A program made the translations under genes and the position numbers. A stretch of DNA of 64,000 bases. It comes from Desulfomonile tiedjei (lineage in GTDB: Bacteria; Desulfobacterota; Desulfomonilia; Desulfomonilales; Desulfomonilaceae). Of the stretch, positions 15,529 through 23,769 are shown piece by piece. The notes under the pieces are model-generated. The model saw nothing but the letters and a program-made list of their open reading frames with translations, was not told where the DNA came from and did no database searches. Each line of letters begins with the position of its first letter. The stretch's first letter is position 1. The stretch lies in contig JACRDG010000068.1 in assembly GCA_016218715.1 (NCBI GenBank), positions 58,985 through 122,984 of the forward strand, written 5' to 3'.

Positions 15529-17664
15529 ATGGCTAAACCGACGTATGAGCAACTGGAAAGACGAGTCAAAGAGCTCGAGAAGATCGCCGGCGAACTGATC
15601 GATCACGCTTTAGGCGGAGAAGAGCACGAACTCTTTGACCTTTCCATTATGTGCAATATTTCTCAGGCCCTCGCGTCCACCATGGACCTCGACGAACTGC
15701 TCACCATCGTTATCGATGAAGTGAACAAGGCCCTCCTGACCGAAGGAGCAGGCGTGTTGTTGTACGACGAGACCCGGGGCGATCTGTACTGGCGACAGAT
15801 CAGGGATGCCCGGCGCATTCTCGCGCTGCGATCCGAGGAACTCCGGCTGCCGCTGGACCGAAGCATCGCAGGGTGGGTCTTCAGGAACAACAAACCTGCT
15901 CGGGTCAACGATACTTCAAAAGATCCGCGATACTACCCGGAAATGAGTCAGCGGAGCGGCTTCGACATCCGGCGGGTCCTGCAGGTTCCGCTCAACACGA
16001 GGGAAAAGACCATCGGCGTCCTCATGGCCATGAACAAGATCGGAGGCGACTTCAGCGAAGCCGACGAAGTCCTCTGCTCCTCCATGGCGAGTATCATCGC
16101 CCTGGCTATAGAGAACGCCACGGTCTACAAGAAACTCAAGAAATCCCGGGACGACCTCGAGATGATCTACCGATCCAGCATGGCGCTGGGCAACACGCTG
16201 GATCTGGATCATTTGCTCCACGTCGTGCTCGAAGAGCTGCGAGAGGCCCTCGACACGGAAGCTGCCGGCGTACTGCTTTCCAACGAGGACCAGGAACACC
16301 TGTACTGGCGTGCGGTGCAGGATGACCAGGGCCTCCTCAGCCATCGGACCGCGGACATGACCCTCCCGCTGCATGGCAGCGTCAGCGGCCAGGTCTTCCT
16401 CACCGGCGAGCCCGCCCTCGTCAACGATCCTGCGGGAAATCCGCTGTTCTTCAGGCCATTCGAGACCCAAACCGGCTTCCATATCCGGAACGAGGTGATC
16501 GTCCCCCTGCACACAAGGGAGAAAACGGTCGGGGTGTTGGTGGTTATCAACAAACGCGCGGGCCAGTTCGTGCAGGACGACGTGCAACTTCTGACCTCGT
16601 TGGCCGGCGTCGTGGCGATTTCGGTGGAGAATGCCCGGTTCCTCGAGGAGTTGGTCACGTCCTACCGCGAATTGGAAGATCTGAACCGCGTCAAGACAAA
16701 GGTCCTCAACCACCTGTCCCACGAGCTACGCACGCCGCTGGCTATCATCCGCGGCACTGCGGTTACGATGCAGAGAAGGCTTCAGGAGATGGGGGTCTCC
16801 TCGTTCGACAAACCGCTCCAGCGAATGAATCGCCATCTGGAGAGCCTGAACCGTCTCGAGGCGCAGGTGGAGAGTATCATGATGACCGGATACTCCTGGG
16901 AGAGGCGATACGTCACGTCCTTTCTCCAGTGCGCACTCGACATGATGGAGGTTCAGGCGGAATATACGCCGGAAATCAAAAGAGCCACTGACGTCATCCA
17001 CCAGTATCTGGTGAAAACATTCCCGCTCAGACGGGACACCCCCGAGCGGATCGAAGTCAAAGTATTCGCCGACAACGTCTTCCGGTACATCCGGTCGAAA
17101 GCCGCGGAAGTCGGGAGAGAGATCGGCCTTCATTTCGACCTCGGTAAAGCAGAGCTGCTGATCCCGAGTCATGTCCTGAGAGCCATCATGGAGGGTTTGA
17201 TCCGCAACGCCATCGAAGCGACCCCTGAAAACGGGCGAGTGGACGTGACCGGCCGCGTCAAGGGGGAACGGTATATCTTCACGGTGAAGGACACGGGAAT
17301 CGGGGTTCCCGAGAAAGACAAGGAGCTGATCTTTGCGGGCTTCTATCCGGTCCAGGAGACGGATGACTACTCGAGCAGGCGACCGTACTCTTTCAACGCC
17401 GGGGGGAAAGGGATCGATCTCCTGAGGATCAGGATGTTTTCGGAGCTGTACGGGTTCAAGCTCTCGTTCACGAGCCGACGCTGCTCGTTTCTGGGCGCGT
17501 CCGAGGAGACGTGGCCGGGCGACGTGGATGGATGCTCCCACTGCGCAACCCGGGAAGACTGCGGCAAACAGAACGGCTCGGAGTTTGTGGTGGACTTCCC
17601 CCTCGCGGACAGCAAGGCTACCGCTGAACTTTACGCGGAGGACGGGGACGGCCCGGACATGTAG
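15529..17664 (+). CDS. GAF-GAF sensor histidine kinase with a C-terminal cysteine insert
   Basis: A 711-residue soluble kinase. The N-terminal coiled coil 'MAKPTYEQLERRVKELEK' leads into GAF1 (about 45-200) and GAF2 (about 215-375). HisKA has the phospho-acceptor in 'LNHLSHELRTPLAII' (H near 398). The HATPase_c domain shows the N-box 'GLIRNAIEATPENG' and G1 'VKDTGIGVPEKD', plus a late 'FNAGGKGIDLLR'. Between the G2 region and the last strand is a Cys-rich stretch ('RRCSFLG', 'DGCSHCATREDCGKQNG') that could bind metal or sense redox. There is no membrane segment and no response regulator next door. ATG at 15529 follows AGGGAG. Confidence 0.88.
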   Translation: MAKPTYEQLERRVKELEKIAGELIDHALGGEEHELFDLSIMCNISQALASTMDLDELLTIVIDEVNKALLTEGAGVLLYDETRGDLYWRQIRDARRILALRSEELRLPLDRSIAGWVFRNNKPARVNDTSKDPRYYPEMSQRSGFDIRRVLQVPLNTREKTIGVLMAMNKIGGDFSEADEVLCSSMASIIALAIENATVYKKLKKSRDDLEMIYRSSMALGNTLDLDHLLHVVLEELREALDTEAAGVLLSNEDQEHLYWRAVQDDQGLLSHRTADMTLPLHGSVSGQVFLTGEPALVNDPAGNPLFFRPFETQTGFHIRNEVIVPLHTREKTVGVLVVINKRAGQFVQDDVQLLTSLAGVVAISVENARFLEELVTSYRELEDLNRVKTKVLNHLSHELRTPLAIIRGTAVTMQRRLQEMGVSSFDKPLQRMNRHLESLNRLEAQVESIMMTGYSWERRYVTSFLQCALDMMEVQAEYTPEIKRATDVIHQYLVKTFPLRRDTPERIEVKVFADNVFRYIRSKAAEVGREIGLHFDLGKAELLIPSHVLRAIMEGLIRNAIEATPENGRVDVTGRVKGERYIFTVKDTGIGVPEKDKELIFAGFYPVQETDDYSSRRPYSFNAGGKGIDLLRIRMFSELYGFKLSFTSRRCSFLGASEETWPGDVDGCSHCATREDCGKQNGSEFVVDFPLADSKATAELYAEDGDGPDM

Positions 17665-17828
17665 GGATCGTCCCACAATAACCGATGCTTCCGCCGGCAG
17701 AAGCGGCTCGATAAACAGAAGTACTGCTGGACAAGCCGGCAGCGTCACCCTGAATCAAGGACCGCTTGCTTCGGAAAACGCCTTAGTACAGGTTTTCGCA
17801 AGTACGGTCATGCGGCTCGGAGAGCACG

Positions 17829-17889
17829 GTGAGACAGGAATCTTCCCTGCCCATGACGAAATGACAGGCGAGACGCCTGTCCCACCACT
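17829..17889. repeat. Dispersed palindromic repeat, family B, copy 3
   Basis: Two adjacent arms: GAGACAGGAATCTTCCCTGC (degenerate) and GACAGGCGAGACGCCTGTCC followed by CACCA. It lies just upstream of the nucleotidyltransferase. This two-hairpin layout is also seen in copies 5 and 6. Confidence 0.65.
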
Positions 17890-17915
17890 ACAGCCAGGGA
17901 CGGGAGGACTTTCGC

Positions 17916-18704
17916 GTGACGACCTTGAAGGGGCTCATCGCTGCTGCGGGCCACGGCACGAGGCTACACCCGCTTTCCGTAGCCGTACCAAAGGAACTGC
18001 TCCCCATCGGGGTGAGACCCGCTGTCGATTATCAAGTCCGCGACCTCCTGGAACACGGGATCCGCGAGATTGTGGTGGTCATCAACCGCGAAAAGATCCG
18101 TATGCGCGACTATCTGACGCGGGTATTCCCTGAGGCGGTCTTCAGGTTTGTCTTTCAGGATCCGCCGGTCGGGCTTGGCTTCGCCATGCTCGAAGCACAG
18201 GATCTCTTGGAGAACGACCCGTTTCTGATGCTCCTGCCGGACAACGTTTTTTTCGGCAGGGAGTCGCTGTCTCGGACGCTGATCGACGGATACAGTCACT
18301 GCCGAACCTCGTGCGTGCCGCTCTTTCACGATGGGAGGTACAAACCGGGCGCGAAAATAGGTATGGAGATCAGGGCCAATAGTGAAGGATTGCCGCGCAT
18401 TGCACAGACACACCCACTCGGACAGGTTCCCTCGGATCGGAAGGTCTATTTTGGGCCGGCTGCATGGTTCTTCACCCCGGAGATTTTCGATCATCTGACA
18501 ATCAGCGCCAACACGTATGACACTTTCGGGGGTGACTTTTCTGAAAGACCCGCGGTGGAAGGGTTGATGCGATCCGGGGGGCTCACAGGGATTTGGGTTG
18601 AGGGAGACTGCTTTGACATCGGAACCCCGCAAGGGTACATCGACTGCCTTCGGTTCTTCCTGTCTCAGGAAGACGCTTCTCTCCCAGTTGCTGCACGGCC
18701 GTGA
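17916..18704 (+). CDS. Sugar nucleotidyltransferase (RmlA/GalU-like)
   Basis: A 262-residue NTP-transferase that should couple a sugar 1-phosphate to a nucleotide. The N-terminal 'LIAAAGHGTRLHPLSVAVPKELLPIG' carries the GxGTRxxP...K signature (the usual third Gly is kept as 'GHGTR'), and 'LLPDNVFFG' supplies the metal-binding Asp. It ends with 'CFDIGTPQGYIDCLRFFL'. Translation starts at GTG 17916 behind GGGAGGAC. No other sugar-nucleotide genes are adjacent, so donor and acceptor are unknown; it may feed the surface glycans made by the membrane glycosyltransferase at 40.8 kb, but that is a guess. Confidence 0.82.
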   Translation: MTTLKGLIAAAGHGTRLHPLSVAVPKELLPIGVRPAVDYQVRDLLEHGIREIVVVINREKIRMRDYLTRVFPEAVFRFVFQDPPVGLGFAMLEAQDLLENDPFLMLLPDNVFFGRESLSRTLIDGYSHCRTSCVPLFHDGRYKPGAKIGMEIRANSEGLPRIAQTHPLGQVPSDRKVYFGPAAWFFTPEIFDHLTISANTYDTFGGDFSERPAVEGLMRSGGLTGIWVEGDCFDIGTPQGYIDCLRFFLSQEDASLPVAARP

Positions 18705-18717
18705 ATGGCAGAAGCGG

Positions 18718-20343
18718 TCACTCGATTGACCAGCCGCCATAATACCGCTGTCTGATGGCATTGATTACTTTGCTGTGCGTAGCCAGGCACTCCTTTCTGC
18801 AGAGCACGAGGAACGCGTCGTCCGCAGGATCCGGTGAAGCATACTGCTTCTTGCAATTCTCGAGACAGCCTTTCAGGTCAGGGATCTCGGCTGCGGCCTC
18901 GAAGTCCTTCTTCAATCTCGCCTCTCGGGCGATATCCTCGAGGATCGATGCGAACGCCTCGACCCGCCGGTGAAACTCCGGATCTGAAATCGTGGCGGTT
19001 TTGGGCTTGAAGAGCCGACTCCACCACCCGTCGAGGTTGTCTGCCAAGTGGAGCCCCAAGGCCAGGGAGAGCATCCCTATGAAAGCACCGGCAACCGCAA
19101 CGGTGGCGACCTCATGGTTTCTCCACAACCGCCGGACAAAACCCTTTCGTCGGGCCGCAACCAGTTCAAACTCGGGGTCCTCATCCGGCGGCTCATCAGG
19201 TCGGCTGCGCAAGGGACCTTCCTGCTCCTGCCGCCAGGCCAAATCGGCCCACGTGAAGGAATTCCGTCTCGCATCGAGTTCGGACCGGGCAAGTGCGCCC
19301 GATGCAACCAGGCTGATGAGGAGACTGCTCAAACCGCTGACGGAGAGTTGATATTTCTCCATGAGCGCGGCATCGCTCATGCCCGACCGAAGATCCGCTG
19401 CGATTTCAGCGGTTCTGATCGTGGGCTTGGTCACTGCCGGTTCGAGGCGCTCCTCCAGCTCTACAAAGTGAGAAAGCTGCGATACGATGGCTCTCCGATC
19501 GACCTCCGCCTGATCGATATGCCCTCCCCGAACAAGCTTCTTGAAGAGGTTTTCGAGCTGATCGGCCGAGATTGAGTATTTTGCCATGAGCTGGAGGTCA
19601 CTCAAGCCGGACAGGACATCAGAAACCGCATCTGAGGCCTTGATCCTGGGCTTGTTCGGAGGGGCATCGAGGAGTTCTTCCAGAATTTCGGACGGAGACA
19701 TCCCACCGACCTCTTTGCGGTGGTCGATTTCGGTCTGCATGATCTCACCCGCGAGCACGAGCTTCCGAAAGAGGCTTTCAAGACCCTTGGTCGAGATGGA
19801 GTACTTCTCCATCAATTGCAGGTCCGTCGCGTCCGACCGAATGAGCGAAACGGCTTCTGCCGCGTTGATCCGCGGTTTAGGTACGACCGGTTCCGGTAGG
19901 TCGTCCAATTGCATGACGCGGACCATCTGGGATGAATACATTCGCCGGTCAAGCTCCGCCTGTTCCACGGCGCCGACCTTCACCAGCTTTCTCAAGAGCT
20001 TGTCCACGCCTTTGGCCGAGAGGGAGAACTTCTCCATCAGGGCCAGATCGCTCATGCCCGAACGCACCGCCTGAACGGCCTCGTTCAGGCTGATGTCCAG
20101 TTTCGTGACTCCTCTCCCACCGGAACCCGAATCTTTCGTTCTGCGCTTCACGTTGACGGTAAGACACTCCCTTACGCCAATGTCCGCTTCTTTGAGTTTC
20201 CCCGCACGCACGAGCTTCTTGAGGAGGCTGCGCAGGCCTCTCCTATTCAGGTCGTACCTGTCCATGAGGACTTCGTCGCTCGTACCGGCTCGGATCTGGG
20301 CGGCGGCTTCGTCCGGATCGACAAAGGGTTTGCGAATGCGCAT
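18718..20343 (-). CDS. Membrane protein with five helix-turn-helix-like modules and a periplasmic twin-CX3C tail
   Basis: A 541-residue protein of unknown function. Five copies of a 45-residue module start near residues 8, 85, 160, 236 and 310, a period of about 76 including a charged linker that often ends in PxPxI. The module pattern is AxEAVxxIRSGMSDxxLMEK, then YxLSxxGLxxLFxKLVxAG, resembling a helix-turn-helix. One transmembrane helix follows (about 411-433); the Arg/Lys-rich 'RRKGFVRRLWRNH' before it predicts N-inside. The C-terminal 105 residues would be periplasmic and have C493-x3-C497 and C515-x3-C519, a twin CX3C pattern likely to form disulfides. ATG 20343 follows GGGGGGAG; upstream frame to 20490 is rejected. 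I cannot assign a named family to the module. Confidence 0.75.
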   Translation of the reverse strand: MRIRKPFVDPDEAAAQIRAGTSDEVLMDRYDLNRRGLRSLLKKLVRAGKLKEADIGVRECLTVNVKRRTKDSGSGGRGVTKLDISLNEAVQAVRSGMSDLALMEKFSLSAKGVDKLLRKLVKVGAVEQAELDRRMYSSQMVRVMQLDDLPEPVVPKPRINAAEAVSLIRSDATDLQLMEKYSISTKGLESLFRKLVLAGEIMQTEIDHRKEVGGMSPSEILEELLDAPPNKPRIKASDAVSDVLSGLSDLQLMAKYSISADQLENLFKKLVRGGHIDQAEVDRRAIVSQLSHFVELEERLEPAVTKPTIRTAEIAADLRSGMSDAALMEKYQLSVSGLSSLLISLVASGALARSELDARRNSFTWADLAWRQEQEGPLRSRPDEPPDEDPEFELVAARRKGFVRRLWRNHEVATVAVAGAFIGMLSLALGLHLADNLDGWWSRLFKPKTATISDPEFHRRVEAFASILEDIAREARLKKDFEAAAEIPDLKGCLENCKKQYASPDPADDAFLVLCRKECLATHSKVINAIRQRYYGGWSIE

Positions 20344-20380
20344 GGGGTCTCCCCCCAGAGCGGCACAAATCACTGTCCTG

Positions 20381-20409
20381 TGTATAACAGAAGGAAGGGG
20401 AGTGTTCAA
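20381..20409 (-). promoter_or_regulatory. Candidate promoter of the five-module membrane protein
   Basis: On the minus strand TTGAAC (20404-20409) is 17 bases from TATACA (20381-20386), about 38 bases before the ATG at 20343. Each hexamer matches consensus at four positions. Confidence 0.45.
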
Positions 20410-20518
20410 CCAGGACAAGCCCTTGCACGAACCGCGAGCTGTATCGCGAGGTGCGAGCCGTGCATGATAGAGAGCAAGGTCGGCACACATCCAGGAGCGG
20501 CCTATGGGTCATAATCAC

Positions 20519-20547
20519 TTGACTTTGACGGTAGGCAAACTTAGTAT
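20519..20547 (+). promoter_or_regulatory. Probable sigma-70 promoter of the periplasmic binding protein gene
   Basis: TTGACT (20519-20524), a 17-base spacer, then TAGTAT (20542-20547). The same -10 hexamer and spacing occur before the tRNA at 33.4 kb. The predicted leader to the ATG at 20773 is about 220 bases and holds no recognised riboswitch. Confidence 0.6.
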
Positions 20548-20772
20548 GAGACCGGTTCTTTCCTCACCAGGGCACGCGTCAACGGGGTTTTCTGTCCTGC
20601 CATCGAGAACGGCTGGGCGCCTCAGGCTAAGAATCCTATCGTGGGTAGGTGCGGCATGCCGGTGGAGGCTGAAAGGAACGAACCATCGGTACTTATTCCT
20701 GGACGCAGTGGTGCACCCGGAAGTTCGCTTCTCCCGGAGGCGACCCGTTGTGCCGCGAGAAGAGAGGAGAAT

Positions 20773-21993
20773 ATGAATCGTCGACCGGTGGGATTGATTC
20801 TTGCGGTTTTGGCTCTGAGTCTGGCCTTTTTGTCAGGTGGCGCCTCGGCACAGCAAGGCAGAGACGCTCTTCGTCAGCACGGGACACTCAAAGTGGGGGC
20901 GATCTTTTCCGCGACCGGGCCCGCTGCATGGCTCGGAGAACCGGAAAAGAACACAGCTGAACTCATTGCGGAAAAGGTTAACGACTCGGGAGGCATCAAC
21001 CGCTACTTCCTGGAACTCGTGGTCATGGACGATCAGGCCTCGCCGGAGAAAGCGGTGAGTGCTGCTCAGCGACTTATAGCCGAGGACAAGGTGCTGGCGA
21101 TTATCGGGCCATCCACCAGTGGCGCGAGCCTGGCAGTAAAACCAATCTGCGAGGCCGCTCAGGTTCCGCTGGTGTCCTGCGCCGCGGCAGAGTCGATCGT
21201 GACCCCCATCAGCAAATCCAAGTTCATCTTCAAGACTCCTCACCTTGATTCACATGTGGCGATACGGATCCTCGATCAGATGAAACAGATGGGGATGGGC
21301 AAGATAGCGGTCATGCATGAGAACCTGGCGTTTGGGAAAGCAGGGCTACAGCAGCTCGAGACCCATGCCAAGAGCGCTGGGATCGAGATCGCGGCTATTG
21401 AGAGTTACGGCAAAGACGAGAAAGACTTCACCCCTCATCTGAAGAGGATCCAGGAGAGCGGTGCCCAAGCGATCGTGAACTGGGCGATTGTACCCAATCA
21501 GTCGTTTATCCCGAAAGACATGAAAAGGCTGGGCGTGGCAGCACCTTTATTTCAAAGCCACGGATTCGGCAATCTGAAGTACATCGAAGCAGCCGGCGAT
21601 GCGGCGGAAGGGATCATGTTCCCAGCGGGCCGTCTCCTGGTGGTGAAATTGCTTCCTCCGCAGCATTACCAGAAGCATGTGCTGTGGAACTACCAATACG
21701 ACTACGAGAACAAGTTCGGTCCCGTAAGCACGTTCGGCGGGCATGCGAGCGACGCGCTTCGACTCGTGCTCAGAGCCATAAGAGCAAAACAGATCACGCC
21801 GGAAACAGGCCTCCAACAGGCACGCGCTATGATCCGTGACGGGTTGGAGGAGACCAAGAACTGGGTCGGAACTGCCGGCAAATTCAACATGTCTCCGACG
21901 GATCACACAGGGCTCGACAAAGATGAGTCCCTGGAAATGTTATACGTGGACAAGGGCGGGGTGGTGAGACCCCTGTCCTCGAAACCGAAGTAG
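20773..21993 (+). CDS. Branched-chain amino acid-type ABC transporter substrate-binding protein
   Basis: A 406-residue exported protein. The signal peptide is 'MNRRPVGLILAVLALSLAFL' with a likely cut after 'GGASA'. The mature part begins 'TLKVGAIFSATGPAAWLG' and continues 'GGINRYFLELVVMDDQASPEKAV', 'AIIGPSTSGASLAVKPICE' and 'VPLVSCAAAESIVTP', all typical of the Leu/Ile/Val-binding (Peripla_BP_6) family. In such systems the ligand can be amino acids, amides, urea or aromatic acids. ATG at 20773 with GGAG upstream. No permease or ATPase gene is linked, so it either feeds a remote transporter or acts as a solitary receptor. Confidence 0.85.
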   Translation: MNRRPVGLILAVLALSLAFLSGGASAQQGRDALRQHGTLKVGAIFSATGPAAWLGEPEKNTAELIAEKVNDSGGINRYFLELVVMDDQASPEKAVSAAQRLIAEDKVLAIIGPSTSGASLAVKPICEAAQVPLVSCAAAESIVTPISKSKFIFKTPHLDSHVAIRILDQMKQMGMGKIAVMHENLAFGKAGLQQLETHAKSAGIEIAAIESYGKDEKDFTPHLKRIQESGAQAIVNWAIVPNQSFIPKDMKRLGVAAPLFQSHGFGNLKYIEAAGDAAEGIMFPAGRLLVVKLLPPQHYQKHVLWNYQYDYENKFGPVSTFGGHASDALRLVLRAIRAKQITPETGLQQARAMIRDGLEETKNWVGTAGKFNMSPTDHTGLDKDESLEMLYVDKGGVVRPLSSKPK

Positions 21994-22618
21994 AGTTAAC
22001 GTTGAAACTGGTACGCCTTTAAGTAAATACCGTGACTCCCTTGGGGTCCCTGCCCTTGGCTGTTCAGTGGGGCCGGCATCTTGCCGGCCGGCACTAGGCG
22101 CGATTCTTCGACCGAAATCGGAATGTTACACCTACGCGACCACATTCAGGCATCAGAAGCGTAGTCTCGATGGGATGAGCGCGCTGACGCGGGACCGCAC
22201 CCAACAAAGCCCCATCACCTACATCCGCACTGTCCTTTCTTCGCGGGCCGGGCATACATGCCCCTGAATCTGATCCCCGCTCCATGAGCAGCACTTCGGA
22301 GCCTCCCAATACGAAATCAAATTCATACAGATGCGCCCCCGGTGAAGTGCGACTCGGTGGATTCCGAGATTCAGAGGGTCCTGCAGCGATGGAAGGGACT
22401 TTTGAACGCACCGCCTGCAAGTGCATAGCAACCACGTGCGCACAATTCTTGTTGACCCTTGGCGGGACGTGACATAGCTTTCCTCCTGGCTGCGGACGGC
22501 CGGAACAGAGCGCAGTGTCGTCACGCTAAAAAAGCCGCTCTGAGAGTTATTTCTTGGTTGACATGGCGAGGCCCTTCAGGTATGAGTGGGGCCTGAACCA
22601 CTCGAAACGGCTGTCAAA
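21994..22618. other. Long intergenic region
   Basis: It holds repeat family B copy 4 near its left end. No open frame in it has a convincing ribosome site or coding character, and no terminator hairpin was recognised. Confidence 0.5.
22036..22089. repeat. Dispersed palindromic repeat, family B, copy 4
   Basis: TTGGCTGTTCAGTGGGGCCG then GCATCTTGCCGGCC. It has the same upstream extension (CTCCCTTG...CCCTGCCCTTGG) as copy 2. Confidence 0.8.
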
Positions 22619-23380
22619 ATGAATAGGAACCACGGAGCCTGGAGGCTCGTTGGGATTGCCCTCGTCCTGTGTGTGGCATCCTGTGCGCCTCTTACCGGCA
22701 TAAGCAAGAAAGACACGCCCCCGGATGGGCCTGATTCCGTGAGCACGCGCAAGATCGGCGGTGACGGAAGGGGGGATCTGTGCCGGATTCCCGTCACGGC
22801 TGAGCTATGCACGTATTCCGGCCCTCAGCGGAGCTCCGAGAAGCCTGCGGAAAAGAGCGAGGCCGCGTGCGATCTCGCTGACATCCTGAGCGGAAAGAGG
22901 CACGCGCGGGTTCCCGATCTTCTCTATCCGGTCCCGTCAGGCGTTCTCTCCTCACCGTTCGGATTCCGTGGACGCATCTTCCACAGCGGTCTGGACATCT
23001 GTGCTCGGAAGGGGGAGCCTGTTCTCGCGTGCGCCGACGGGAAGGTGGCCTTCGCAGGGAGCAGGAAGGGATATCGGAGTTACGGCCAGGCGGTCCTCGT
23101 CGATCACGGCCGCGATGTCTTGACTCACTACGCGCATCTCAGCAAGATCCTCGTGCGCAAGGGGGAGAAGGTCAAGAAGGGACAAACCATCGCCCTGGTG
23201 GGGAGCACAGGGCGGGCGACCAGCCCTCATTTGCATCTCGAAGTCAGAGTCGGTTCGCAGTATTACAATCCTTTCGTACATTTTGCACCGACCGAGCGTG
23301 AGAACATTCAGGTCGCCAAAGGTTTCGACCTGACACCGATGGGGCCTGTTCGCGCACGCCGCTTGTCCGCCCGGCAGTAA
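22619..23380 (+). CDS. M23-family (LytM) peptidase, probable lipoprotein
   Basis: A 253-residue envelope protein. The N-terminus 'LVGIALVLCVASCAP' is a lipoprotein signal with Cys near residue 22, so the protein is likely membrane-anchored. A low-complexity region precedes the peptidase domain (about 105-230): 'SSPFGFRGRIFHSGLDICARKG' gives the HxxxD zinc ligands and 'ATSPHLHLEVRV' the HxH pair, with 'HYAHLSKILVRKGEKVKKGQ' between. All zinc ligands are present, so it should cleave peptidoglycan cross-bridges, or act in cell-wall remodelling during division. The ATG at 22619 has only a weak ribosome site. Confidence 0.87.
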   Translation: MNRNHGAWRLVGIALVLCVASCAPLTGISKKDTPPDGPDSVSTRKIGGDGRGDLCRIPVTAELCTYSGPQRSSEKPAEKSEAACDLADILSGKRHARVPDLLYPVPSGVLSSPFGFRGRIFHSGLDICARKGEPVLACADGKVAFAGSRKGYRSYGQAVLVDHGRDVLTHYAHLSKILVRKGEKVKKGQTIALVGSTGRATSPHLHLEVRVGSQYYNPFVHFAPTERENIQVAKGFDLTPMGPVRARRLSARQ

Positions 23381-23769
23381 ATAGCCACCCGTCTCGCTAC
23401 GCTTAAGCTTGAAACAGACCATCCGCGAACATCTTCCCCTCGATCCTCTCGCGTTGCAGGCTCTCGGCCCCCGCCGGTTTTCTGTGCTACTATAGCAATG
23501 GCCAAAATCCAAGTCCGATAGGAGGGATGGCTTTGGTGGGACGGGCATCTTGCCCGTCATTCATGAACAGGCGGGACGCCTGTCGCACCGATCTTAACTA
23601 CCGGCCGTCACTTGTCGTCAGCGCTCATATCGGTCAGGAATCTGGGCACGCTCAATACAGGTTCACGTCTTGCCTAACGATTCCGTGGTGCACTGGAAAC
23701 AAGACGAGGCTCCCACATGCCGGGTTGGTACGTACGGCAGAGGCTCAATGGGACTGAGAGAGACTAATC
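23381..23769. other. Intergenic region with a two-hairpin repeat
   Basis: It contains repeat family B copy 5 at 23535-23589. Nothing else is recognised between the M23 gene and the glycosyltransferase. Confidence 0.5.
23535..23589. repeat. Dispersed palindromic repeat, family B, copy 5
   Basis: GGTGGGACGGGCATCTTGCC then CGTCATTCA, followed by a second arm pair AACAGGCGGGACGCCTGTCG. The two hairpins are separated by a short ATTCATG spacer. Confidence 0.8.

Noticed and set aside
22067..22524. Several 60-110-codon frames on both strands in the gap after the binding-protein gene
   Set aside because: None has a ribosome site, signal or recognisable domain; part of the stretch is repeat family B.
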